From contig JACSSB010000199.1 in assembly GCA_014879435.1 (NCBI GenBank), positions 1-17,424 of the forward strand: a stretch of 17,424 bases of DNA, written 5' to 3'. Within the stretch, counting starts at the first letter, position 1; each line of letters starts with the position of its first letter. The notes beneath the pieces were generated by a model that ran no database searches, was not told where the DNA came from, and was given only the letters and a program-made list of their open reading frames with translations. The translations under genes were made by a program, and so were the position numbers. Origin of the DNA: Phycisphaerales bacterium. GTDB lineage: Bacteria > Pseudomonadota > Gammaproteobacteria > Competibacterales > Competibacteraceae. This document shows, in pieces, positions 1 to 6,788 of this stretch.

Positions 1-2203
1 CCGGCTGAAGATTTTGGAGCTGGGCGCGGCCATTGAAACCGCGTGGACCATTCCATTGGCCTTGCAGACAAAGCCGAGTTGGAGTGCTGAGCAGGCAGGT
101 ATTATCAAGGCTGGCTTTGTCCGCTGCGGCCTGTACGGCGACCGCTTTTTCCAGATTCCAGTCTCCGGCAAGGGTATCTTTGGCGCTCAGTTGGGTGATT
201 TGGCCCTGCCATGCCAGCGCGGGCAGTTGCAGTTTGCCAGCTAACGCCAGGACGAAGCGACCTGGATCGCCGCTCAGTTCGGCCTTGAGGGTATGGGCGT
301 TCGGTGTGCCGCCACCATCCAGAGTGACGGACTTCCAGCGTTGTCCGCCCAGTACCATGTTTTCACCAAGCAGCTTCAGTTGGGAACGATCATTGCCGCT
401 GATATTGATATCGGCGTCGCCTTGTAGGCGCTGGATTTGGGTGTCGCCCTGGCGCAGATTTTGTACTGTAAAACGGGTTGCGACCCGTGGCCGATCACGC
501 GAACCGCTAAGGGCGCCCGTGCTGGCTACGCTGCCGCTCAAACCGGGAACCAGTGATTTCAATTCCGGTGCGTCTAGCTTCCAGCGCAAATCCCAGCGTT
601 GTGCCAGCGCACCTTCTGCCTCCAGTTGGGCTGGACCCGCTTTCAAATTCAGCGTTTTGATGTTCAGATCCTGATCCAACAGGCTGACATCGGCAGCACC
701 GCGCACGGGCTGGCCGCTTAGCGTGCCCGCCAGCTCTTCCAGCAATACATGCACACGCAGCTTGCCGTTGTTCAATTCACCATCACTTTTGAGCTGCAGA
801 TTCAGCTTGCCCGGTATTTCCTTCCACTGGACTCCTGGGTTCAAACTGGTTCCAGCTAGGGTTGCTTGCCAATTGACGGTGGGGGTCCAACGGGCATCAG
901 CGCTGCCTTTCAGCGTACCGTCCAAGATCTGCGCATTCCATTGCACCTCGCGTACCGCTTGGTCAGAACCTTGACCATTGAGCGTCCAGTGGCCTTTGGG
1001 AACATTGGGGCCTTGCAGTTCGGCAGCCAGCCGGAATTGGTAGTCTTGCGGAGTACCCTCGGCACTGAATTCGCCGCTGGGGCTTTCCACTTGCGCAAGA
1101 CCGGTCAAGGGCCAAGCCAGTGCCTGCCACTGCCCGCTAGCCTGGAAGTGCAGTTTGGCGAATTGCAGTTCGCCCTTGGCATCCAGAGCCAGTGGCGGCC
1201 GGTCGGCAGTGGTCAACTTCAACGTCTTCAGTTGTATGGCCTGCTCGTCGCCCGTTGCGCTAAAACGCACAGTGGCAGGACCGAGTTCCGGCACGGTCGC
1301 TTTGATTTCACCCTGACCTTCAAAGTGGGCCAATACTCCTTTTGCGCTGAGCTGGATTGCGAGCGGTTTTCCAGCTAGATCAGGGGCAAAGGGCTTCAGA
1401 TCGGCCACTTCCAGTTTGGCGGTGGCAGACCAGGCCGGTTCCTTCAACACTTGGCGCACTTCGCCTTGTAGCTCTAGAGCCGCCGCGCCCGTGATTTTTT
1501 GGCTCAGCTCTAGATGATCACGCAAATTGCCACGTAGCTCGCCTTCCCCTTGGATCTGGCCATAGTCCAGGAGCGGCGCGCTCCAATCGAGTCGGATATG
1601 TAGCGAATAGCCATCGATGGGGGTCATCTGGCCATCCAATCGGACATTGGCCAGCGGCGAGCGTACTTCCAGTACTTTGATAAGCAAGTCTTTGGCATCG
1701 GTGTGCGCCTTTAGAGTCACAGAATCGATGCGAATGGGCTCGATGTTGGCGGGACGAATCTCGATATTGCGGCCTTGCAGGTCGGCGACAGTGATCGCCA
1801 GTGGCAATTGGATATCAGGCAGCTCAATCGGCTGATCCGAGGGCGGAGTTTCCTCGCCGGGTGGTAGCTCCAGCTGCAAGCCATCGACATGCAAAAGGGT
1901 GATGTTAAGCGTACCGTTGAGCAGCTCAGAGGGTTGCCAGTCGAATTCGCCGCTGGCCAGGGCGAATTTCAGCGGGCCATCCTGATAGCTCAGGTTTGCG
2001 ATCTGCAATGGTCCCAGTAAGCGACCGCTGATTTGCTCATAACTCAGTTGGCCGGGCAGTAGCCGCTGCGCCAGGGCCAGTAAGCCGTTGAGACCAGTTT
2101 CGGTAGAAATGGCGAAACCGGCGACCAGCAGCCCAAACAGCAACAGGAAGAGCGGCAGCGAGAGCAGCCAATACAGAATACGGCGTAACAGGCGGGTTTT
2201 CAC
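1..2203 (-). CDS. tamB: TamB, translocation and assembly module inner-membrane subunit (partial, C-terminus beyond window)
   Basis: TamB is an inner-membrane-anchored, periplasm-spanning protein that works with TamA in outer-membrane protein assembly and envelope lipid homeostasis. The frame is open from a GTG at 2203 to base 1, giving 734 codons. Residues about 9-31 form one hydrophobic anchor rich in Leu and Phe, preceded by basic residues (KTRLLRR). The rest is a long low-complexity run of alternating beta-strand segments typical of the AsmA/TamB beta-taco fold. The last visible part has the pattern LCLQGQWNGPRGFNGR that recurs in TamB proteins. E. coli TamB is about 1260 residues, so roughly the last 500, including the conserved C-terminal TamB domain, are missing because the window ends. 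The GTG start overlaps the tamA TGA as GTGA, which fixes the start and implies translational coupling. Two long plus-strand frames over this gene (33-674 and 866-1378) are antisense shadows. Confidence 0.93.
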   Translation of the reverse strand, partial: MKTRLLRRILYWLLSLPLFLLLFGLLVAGFAISTETGLNGLLALAQRLLPGQLSYEQISGRLLGPLQIANLSYQDGPLKFALASGEFDWQPSELLNGTLNITLLHVDGLQLELPPGEETPPSDQPIELPDIQLPLAITVADLQGRNIEIRPANIEPIRIDSVTLKAHTDAKDLLIKVLEVRSPLANVRLDGQMTPIDGYSLHIRLDWSAPLLDYGQIQGEGELRGNLRDHLELSQKITGAAALELQGEVRQVLKEPAWSATAKLEVADLKPFAPDLAGKPLAIQLSAKGVLAHFEGQGEIKATVPELGPATVRFSATGDEQAIQLKTLKLTTADRPPLALDAKGELQFAKLHFQASGQWQALAWPLTGLAQVESPSGEFSAEGTPQDYQFRLAAELQGPNVPKGHWTLNGQGSDQAVREVQWNAQILDGTLKGSADARWTPTVNWQATLAGTSLNPGVQWKEIPGKLNLQLKSDGELNNGKLRVHVLLEELAGTLSGQPVRGAADVSLLDQDLNIKTLNLKAGPAQLEAEGALAQRWDLRWKLDAPELKSLVPGLSGSVASTGALSGSRDRPRVATRFTVQNLRQGDTQIQRLQGDADINISGNDRSQLKLLGENMVLGGQRWKSVTLDGGGTPNAHTLKAELSGDPGRFVLALAGKLQLPALAWQGQITQLSAKDTLAGDWNLEKAVAVQAAADKASLDNTCLLSTPTRLCLQGQWNGPRGFNGRAQLQNLQP

Positions 2204-4143
2204 AGATCGGGTCCAACACTGAAGGAAAAGCGGAAGGCGCTACCCGGTGGGCGGTCTAAGCCATGGGCAAAATCGATCCGCAGCGGACCGACTGGCGAGA
2301 TCCAGCGAAGCCCTAAGCCGACGCCGGTTTTCAGATCGGGCGTTGGACCGTCAAAGGCATCACCGGTATCGACAAACGCGGCCACACCCCAATTTCCCCA
2401 GACGCGGCGCTCGTATTCCAGGCTGGCCACCACCAGATTCTTGCCACCGATTACGGTGCCCTCAGAATCGGTGGGACCGATCTTTTCGTAGTCGTAACCG
2501 CGCACGCTGGTATCGCCGCCGGTAAAGAAACGCAAAGAAGGCGGCAGCTTGTTGAAGTGATCGACCATGGTGGCGCCAAGGCTACCTCGGGCTAATAAGC
2601 GATTGGAATCATTCAGGGCATGAATCCAGCGAAGTTGTAACAAGCCTTGCAGAAAATTGGTATCCGATAGCAGTGCAGTGGATGCGCCACGCAGTTCGAA
2701 GCCAAAGAGCAAGCCACGGGTGGGATAAGTACGGTCGTCAGCATTCACCCAGGTCCAATTCAGGCCAGGGATCAGGAGCAGTGAGTGTTCGGACGAGATC
2801 AGGTTGCCGATACTGTATTCTTCGTACTGCAAATCCAGGTTGTAGTTTTTCAGCCACTGGCCATCCTGTTGCTGGTAGCTGCCCCCGATTTTGTAGGTTT
2901 CATACTTCTTGTTATCGTTGTTTTGACGGACATAGCCAGCAACGATGGCGTATTCGTCGGTGGTCGGATCAGTGCCAGGAATCATGTATTTGAAGCCAAT
3001 CAGCGATTTGATTTGGGAATACCCCAGTTCGGCTTCGTAGTGATGTCCTTGCGGATTGAGCCAGCGCCGCTCGGTGCGCAGTTTGGTTCGAAAGCCAGTA
3101 TCAGTGCCGTAGCCCAGACCGGCGCTGTATTTGCGTTGTTTGCCGGGTTCTAGGGTGACATTGACCGGAGCGATACCGGTGTCGGCATCGGGCGGGGCGT
3201 TGACCTCGACTTGGCTGAAGTAATTACTGCTGCCAAGATCGTTTTGCAGCTTCAGTAATTGATTGACATCGTAGGGATCGCCGGGCTTGAAATGCGGATA
3301 GCGGTCAAGCAGTTCGGGCGATAGAAAATCCTGTTTGAACGCGATGTTACCGAAGCGGTAGCGTCGGCCAGTATCGTAATGGAGATGAATGGCTGCTTGA
3401 TAAGCTTGCAAATCGACGCGGATGGCGCGCTCGGTGAAATGGGCGTTGAAGTAGCCGCGCTCGGTGGCTAGCGACTCCATCGCGGACTTGATTTGCTCGT
3501 ATTTGGGTTGATCCAGGGTTTGTCCCTCAGCCAACGGTAAATTATCCAGCAGTTTTTCGAAGGCAGGATCTCGCTTACCCTCACCCAACACCTCGACATC
3601 CAGTTCGCTGATGCGTAACGGTCGGCCCGGCTTGATGCGGTAAAGCGCTACCCAGCCTTTCGCCGTGTGAGTCAGGGAACTCTCGACGGACGATTCGAAG
3701 TAACCAAAGGGTTCCAGCGCCTGACGGATTTCTTGCTCGGCTCTGTTGTGCAACCAGCGTAGGCGAACTTCATCCGGTGTGGGCTTGTCCACGTAGCGAT
3801 TGATTTCCAGATAAGCCAACACGTTGTCCCGTAGCGGTCCATCCACGCCTTCGACGGTGACCGTTAGGGTGTCGTCCGCATCGGGTTTTGCATTGGATTT
3901 AGATTCAGACTCAGACTCTTGCGCGTTATCGGCGGTGGGTGTGGCGTCGTTGGATTTAGATTCAGATTCTTGTGTGTTATCGGCGGTGGGTGTGGCGTCG
4001 TTGGATAGGGATTCTTGCGCGTTATCGGCGGTGGGTGTGGCGTCGTTGGATGGGGATTCTTGAGCGAGGAGCGGACTGGTCACCAAGCTCAGGCAGCAAA
4101 GTAGGAGACAAATCTGGAGGAGAGTCGAACCGGAATGATGCAT
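2200..4143 (-). CDS. tamA: TamA, outer-membrane Omp85-family assembly factor
   Basis: TamA is an outer-membrane beta-barrel of the Omp85 family that pairs with TamB. The 647-residue product begins with a signal peptide, probably cleaved after Ala27 (SPLLA/QES). Residues about 28-90 are an acidic, Ser/Asp/Glu-rich linker with imperfect 15-17-residue repeats (see the repeat entry). Three POTRA domains follow at about 92-172, 174-258 and 260-335, and then the barrel from about 336 to the end. The Omp85 loop-6 signature VRGY is at residues 547-550. The end of the barrel (GPLRIDFAHGL, then SFSVGPDL) is typical of the family, although the last residue is Leu, not the usual Phe. E. coli TamA is 577 residues, and the extra length here is mostly the linker. 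The gene is divergent from cysM and its stop overlaps the tamB start. Confidence 0.95.
   Translation of the reverse strand: MHHSGSTLLQICLLLCCLSLVTSPLLAQESPSNDATPTADNAQESLSNDATPTADNTQESESKSNDATPTADNAQESESESKSNAKPDADDTLTVTVEGVDGPLRDNVLAYLEINRYVDKPTPDEVRLRWLHNRAEQEIRQALEPFGYFESSVESSLTHTAKGWVALYRIKPGRPLRISELDVEVLGEGKRDPAFEKLLDNLPLAEGQTLDQPKYEQIKSAMESLATERGYFNAHFTERAIRVDLQAYQAAIHLHYDTGRRYRFGNIAFKQDFLSPELLDRYPHFKPGDPYDVNQLLKLQNDLGSSNYFSQVEVNAPPDADTGIAPVNVTLEPGKQRKYSAGLGYGTDTGFRTKLRTERRWLNPQGHHYEAELGYSQIKSLIGFKYMIPGTDPTTDEYAIVAGYVRQNNDNKKYETYKIGGSYQQQDGQWLKNYNLDLQYEEYSIGNLISSEHSLLLIPGLNWTWVNADDRTYPTRGLLFGFELRGASTALLSDTNFLQGLLQLRWIHALNDSNRLLARGSLGATMVDHFNKLPPSLRFFTGGDTSVRGYDYEKIGPTDSEGTVIGGKNLVVASLEYERRVWGNWGVAAFVDTGDAFDGPTPDLKTGVGLGLRWISPVGPLRIDFAHGLDRPPGSAFRFSFSVGPDL
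3925..4050 (-). repeat. Tandem in-frame repeats encoding the TamA N-terminal linker
   Basis: The same 30-base unit, encoding SNDATPTADN, occurs identically at 3925-3954, 3976-4005 and 4021-4050. The spacings of 51 and 45 bases are both multiples of three. Flanking codons encode QESL, QESESK and QESESESK variants, so the protein units are 15 or 17 residues long. A degenerate further unit (SNAKPDADD) lies just before the first POTRA domain. Identity at DNA level between units suggests recent duplication or ongoing slippage, and the copy number may vary between strains without breaking the frame. Confidence 0.9.
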
Positions 4144-4184
4144 GGCGAGCGCTAAGTCGTTTGAAGTCAGTGAATGGCTTGGAG

Positions 4185-4210
4185 CGCTCCAGAATCCATG
4201 GGATGGAGCG
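4185..4210. promoter_or_regulatory. Inverted repeat in the tamA-cysM divergent region
   Basis: The 149-base gap between the divergent tamA and cysM starts holds a perfect 10-base palindrome GGAGCGCTCC at 4181-4190. A 7-base inverted repeat, CGCTCCA at 4185-4191 and TGGAGCG at 4204-4210, encloses a smaller ATCC/GGAT pair. It lies about 40-60 bases upstream of the tamA start codon, so it could be a dyad operator or a 5'-UTR hairpin of tamA. No known regulator motif is recognised. Confidence 0.4.
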
Positions 4211-4259
4211 AGATACGAGGCTGGATTCGCGCAATCTGCCCGATATTAATGCGTATGAC

Positions 4260-4265
4260 TATAAT
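4260..4265 (+). promoter_or_regulatory. Candidate -10 element for cysM
   Basis: A perfect TATAAT lies in an AT-rich patch 27 bases upstream of the proposed cysM ATG. TG two bases before it resembles, but does not exactly match, an extended -10 element. I see no good -35 hexamer at 16-18 bases upstream, so this is a weak prediction. The same patch (4261-4277) has partial dyad symmetry and could also serve tamA on the other strand. Confidence 0.3.
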
Positions 4266-4292
4266 TCTTATCATAATCGACGAGACAGGAAA

Positions 4293-5231
4293 ATGCTTAA
4301 CAGTGCCTTTTCTCCGAATGGGATGAAAGAGATCCGTGAATTGGAGGATCACTCGCTTGAGTCTACGGTTGGCCATACGCCACTGGTTCGCTTGCAGCGA
4401 TTGCCAGGAAAAACCGGCAACCTGATTTTCGGCAAGCTGGAAGGGAACAATCCCGCCGGTTCGGTCAAAGATCGTCCGGCGCTGAGCATGATCCAGCGTG
4501 CCGAGCAGCGCGGCGAGATCCAGCCCAGTGATACCTTGATCGAAGCGACCAGCGGCAATACCGGCATCGCATTGGCGATGATCGCAGCAGTAAAGGGTTA
4601 CCGCTTGAAGTTGATTATGCCGGAAAACCAGAGCGCCGAACGGCGGGCGGCGATGCGAGCCTACGGCGCCGAGCTCATCTTGGTCAGCAAGGAGCAGGGA
4701 ATGGAGGGTGCCCGTGATCTAGCTGCGCAATTGGAGCAAGAAGGTCAGGGCCGAGTCCTTGACCAATTCGGCAATCTCGACAACCCGCTGGCGCACTACG
4801 AAACCACAGGCCCCGAAATCTGGCACGACACCGGAGGTCGGATCACCCACTTCGTCAGCGCCATGGGTACCACCGGCACCATCATGGGGGTATCGCGTTA
4901 TTTGAAGGAACAAAATTCCCATGTGCAGATTGTCGGCGTGCAGCCGACCGAGGGATCTTGCATCGCCGGTATCCGGCGTTGGCCACCGGCGTATCTGCCC
5001 AAGGTTTATGACCCAGCGCGGGTGGATCGGGTGATGGATGTGGATCAACTTGAAGCCGAGGAGATGACGCGCCGCTTGGCTAGTGAGGAAGGCATTTGCT
5101 GCGGCGTGTCGGCGGGTGGTGCAGTGGCAGCGGCGCTGCGCCTATCGGCGGAGCTCAACAATGCGGTCATCGTTACCATCATCTGCGACCGGGGCGATCG
5201 CTATTTGTCCACTGGGCTGTTTTCAAGCTGA
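4293..5231 (+). CDS. cysM: Cysteine synthase B (O-acetylserine sulfhydrylase B)
   Basis: This PLP enzyme makes L-cysteine from O-acetyl-L-serine and sulfide; the B type also accepts thiosulfate to give S-sulfocysteine. From the ATG at 4293 the product has 312 residues. PLP-binding Lys59 is in NNPAGSVKDRPALS, the substrate-loop motif TSGNTGIAL follows, then the glycine-rich MGTTGTIMGVSR, and the C-terminal stretch ICDRGDRYLSTGLF. RRAAMRAYGAEL and GGRITHFVSAMGTTG follow the E. coli CysM pattern closely, as does GIRRWP, which separates CysM from CysK. The length matches the family (E. coli 303). Start choice: 4293 has AGGA directly upstream, though only two bases away. The in-frame ATG at 4323 would give 302 residues and is a real alternative. 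The open frame running further upstream lies antisense to tamA and is not used. The gene is followed by rlmD on the same strand. Confidence 0.93.
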   Translation: MLNSAFSPNGMKEIRELEDHSLESTVGHTPLVRLQRLPGKTGNLIFGKLEGNNPAGSVKDRPALSMIQRAEQRGEIQPSDTLIEATSGNTGIALAMIAAVKGYRLKLIMPENQSAERRAAMRAYGAELILVSKEQGMEGARDLAAQLEQEGQGRVLDQFGNLDNPLAHYETTGPEIWHDTGGRITHFVSAMGTTGTIMGVSRYLKEQNSHVQIVGVQPTEGSCIAGIRRWPPAYLPKVYDPARVDRVMDVDQLEAEEMTRRLASEEGICCGVSAGGAVAAALRLSAELNNAVIVTIICDRGDRYLSTGLFSS

Positions 5232-5248
5232 AAAATTCGGCGGAATAC

Positions 5249-5276
5249 CCCCTTGTCCTGAACAGGACAGCAGGGG
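5249..5276 (+). promoter_or_regulatory. Strong hairpin in the cysM-rlmD intergenic leader
   Basis: TGTCCTG (5254-5260) and CAGGACA (5263-5269) are perfect inverted arms. They are extended by CCCCT (5249-5253) pairing with AGGGG (5272-5276) across a two-base GC bulge, about 12 pairs in all. A weaker outer pair, AAAATT (5232-5237) with AATTTT (5285-5290), could extend it. The probable rlmD ribosome-binding site GAGGAG (5278-5283) lies immediately 3' of the stem. The hairpin could be a terminator or attenuator after cysM, although the T-run (TTTT at 5287-5290) is short and ten bases away. It could also modulate rlmD translation. Confidence 0.5.
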
Positions 5277-5296
5277 TGAGGAGAAATTTTCAAGTT

Positions 5297-6619
5297 ATGA
5301 CTAAGAAATCCAGGGTTCCGCCGGAACCGTTTATCGTCCGCGTCGATGATCTGACACCGGAAGGACGGGGTGTAGCGCGGCGGGATGCCAAGGTGCTCTT
5401 TATCGAGGGAGCGCTACCGGGTGAGGAAGTCCGCTGTGTCCAAACCGCCCGCCGTAGCCGTCACGATGAGGCCCGCGTCGTGGAGGTATTGCACGCCGCG
5501 CCGGAGCGGGTCGAGCCGTATTGTGCCCACTTCGAGATCTGTGGTGGCTGTGCCTTGCAACATCTGGCACCAGCCCGCCAGCTCGCCATCAAGCAACGTT
5601 GGCTGCTGGACAGTTTGACCCATATCGGCAAGGTCCAGCCGGAGCAGGTACTGGACCCCATGACTGGACCGCTGTGGGGCTATCGACGAAGGGCGCGACT
5701 GGCTGTCAAGCATGTCGCCAAGAAAGGGCGTGTCTTGGTAGGTTTTCGTGAGCGGCACAGTCCATTTGTGGCCGAGCTACGTCGCTGCGAGGTGCTGGAC
5801 GAGCGGGTTGGTGGTCTGTTGGAGCCGTTGGCGCAACTCATCGGTGCGCTGTCGATCCGTGATCGGCTGCCGCAGATCGAAGTGGCGGGTGGCGATGCGG
5901 TGATGGGGCTGAATTTTCGCGTACTAGCGCCGCCAAACGATGAGGATCGAGAGCAACTGCGCGCGTTTGCAGCACAACATGGTTTCGCGCTCTATCTGCA
6001 ATCCGGTGGGCCGGACAGCGTGCAAGCGCTGTGGCCGGAGCAACCCATACTGAGTTATCGCTTGCCGGATTTCGATCTCGATCTGGAATTTCAGCCCTGG
6101 CACTTCATTCAGGTCAACGCTGCCATCAATCGGCAACTGGTTGGACGAGCTTGCGAGCTGCTACAACTCGGGCCGGAGCACCGGGTTCTGGATCTGTTTT
6201 GCGGGCTGGGTAATTTTACCTTGGCGCTGGCCCGTCGCGCACGGGAAGTGGTGGGGGTGGAAGGTGATGCCAGTTTAGTGGCGTGGGCGCGACACAATGC
6301 CACGCACAACGCTGTGGAGAATGCCTTCTTTCACGCCGCCGATCTGACGGGAGACTTAAGCGATCAGCTGTGGGCGAAAGGTGGCTATGATCGGATTTTG
6401 CTCGATCCACCCCGCTCTGGCGCGTTGGAGATGGTGCCACACGTGGTGGCGCTGGGTGCGAAGCGGGTGGTGTACGTTTCCTGTCATCCTGCCACCTTGG
6501 CGCGGGATATCGGCGTGCTGGTACATCGCTACGGTTATCGGCTGGAGAGTGCCGGGATATTGGACATGTTTCCTCATACTGCGCATGTTGAATCTATTGC
6601 GGTATTGGTTAGTGGCTAG
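5297..6619 (+). CDS. rlmD: 23S rRNA (uracil-1939-C5)-methyltransferase RlmD
   Basis: RlmD is the SAM-dependent enzyme that makes m5U1939 in 23S rRNA. The 440-residue product has an N-terminal TRAM RNA-binding domain (about 10-70). The Fe-S cysteines are Cys76, Cys82, Cys85 (CAHFEICGGC) and Cys164 (RRCEVL). A class I methyltransferase core has the SAM motif VLDLFCGLGNF (297-307) and LLDPPRSG (368-375). The nucleophile Cys396 is in YVSCHPATLARD, and the base Glu432 is in HTAHVES. The family motif after the nucleophile is usually SCNP; here His replaces Asn. The length is close to E. coli RlmD (433). The ATG at 5297 starts just ahead of the TRAM domain, with GAGGAG 13 bases upstream. The open frame further upstream overlaps cysM and lacks family similarity. 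The cysM-rlmD order is conserved in many gammaproteobacteria, as far as I recall. Confidence 0.94.
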   Translation: MTKKSRVPPEPFIVRVDDLTPEGRGVARRDAKVLFIEGALPGEEVRCVQTARRSRHDEARVVEVLHAAPERVEPYCAHFEICGGCALQHLAPARQLAIKQRWLLDSLTHIGKVQPEQVLDPMTGPLWGYRRRARLAVKHVAKKGRVLVGFRERHSPFVAELRRCEVLDERVGGLLEPLAQLIGALSIRDRLPQIEVAGGDAVMGLNFRVLAPPNDEDREQLRAFAAQHGFALYLQSGGPDSVQALWPEQPILSYRLPDFDLDLEFQPWHFIQVNAAINRQLVGRACELLQLGPEHRVLDLFCGLGNFTLALARRAREVVGVEGDASLVAWARHNATHNAVENAFFHAADLTGDLSDQLWAKGGYDRILLDPPRSGALEMVPHVVALGAKRVVYVSCHPATLARDIGVLVHRYGYRLESAGILDMFPHTAHVESIAVLVSG

Positions 6620-6639
6620 AGATATTTCGTATTTAAATA

Positions 6640-6667
6640 TTGACTAGTGTAATTTATGGATTACGAT
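6640..6667 (+). promoter_or_regulatory. Candidate sigma70-type promoter for the receptor-YfiR-kinase-regulator cluster
   Basis: TTGACT at 6640-6645 and TACGAT at 6662-6667 are separated by 16 bases in the 169-base gap after rlmD. Both hexamers are near consensus. A second TTGACT at 6723-6728 has no partner at proper spacing. If used, the promoter gives a leader of about 115 bases before the receptor start. Confidence 0.35.
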
Positions 6668-6733
6668 TCTAGGTTGTAGTAGTTCGTTTAGCGCTTGAAA
6701 TGAGGACGACTGCACCGTGAAATTGACTTACTT

Positions 6734-6749
6734 CCATCCAATAGGATGG
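6734..6749 (+). promoter_or_regulatory. Perfect hairpin or dyad upstream of the TonB-dependent receptor gene
   Basis: CCATCC (6734-6739) and GGATGG (6744-6749) are perfect inverted arms around the tetraloop AATA, 40 bases before the receptor start. The right arm can alternatively pair its GGAT with ATCC at 6752-6755. It may be a repressor site or a 5'-UTR structure. I do not recognise it as a Fur box. Confidence 0.35.
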
Positions 6750-6788
6750 CGTGATCCTGTACGGCATGCCTATTAAATTCATCGAGCG

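Noticed and set aside
33..674. 213-codon plus-strand open frame, and a similar one at 866-1378
   Set aside because: Both lie antisense to tamB, which has an anchor segment and family pattern in the minus frame. Their translations are low-complexity and look like no protein family.
4261..4277. Fur box in the AT-rich dyad upstream of cysM
   Set aside because: Only partial match to the GATAAT-repeat pattern, and the regulated neighbours (tamA, cysM) give no iron link.
3972..4292. Upstream extension of the cysM open frame
   Set aside because: It runs antisense through the tamA repeat region and its translation is repetitive Trp/Arg-rich sequence with no resemblance to the CysM N-terminus.
6622..6640. 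ATATTT/AAATAT inverted repeat just after rlmD as a terminator
   Set aside because: The stem is only A-T pairs with a seven-base loop and no T-run follows, so it would not be stable enough to call.
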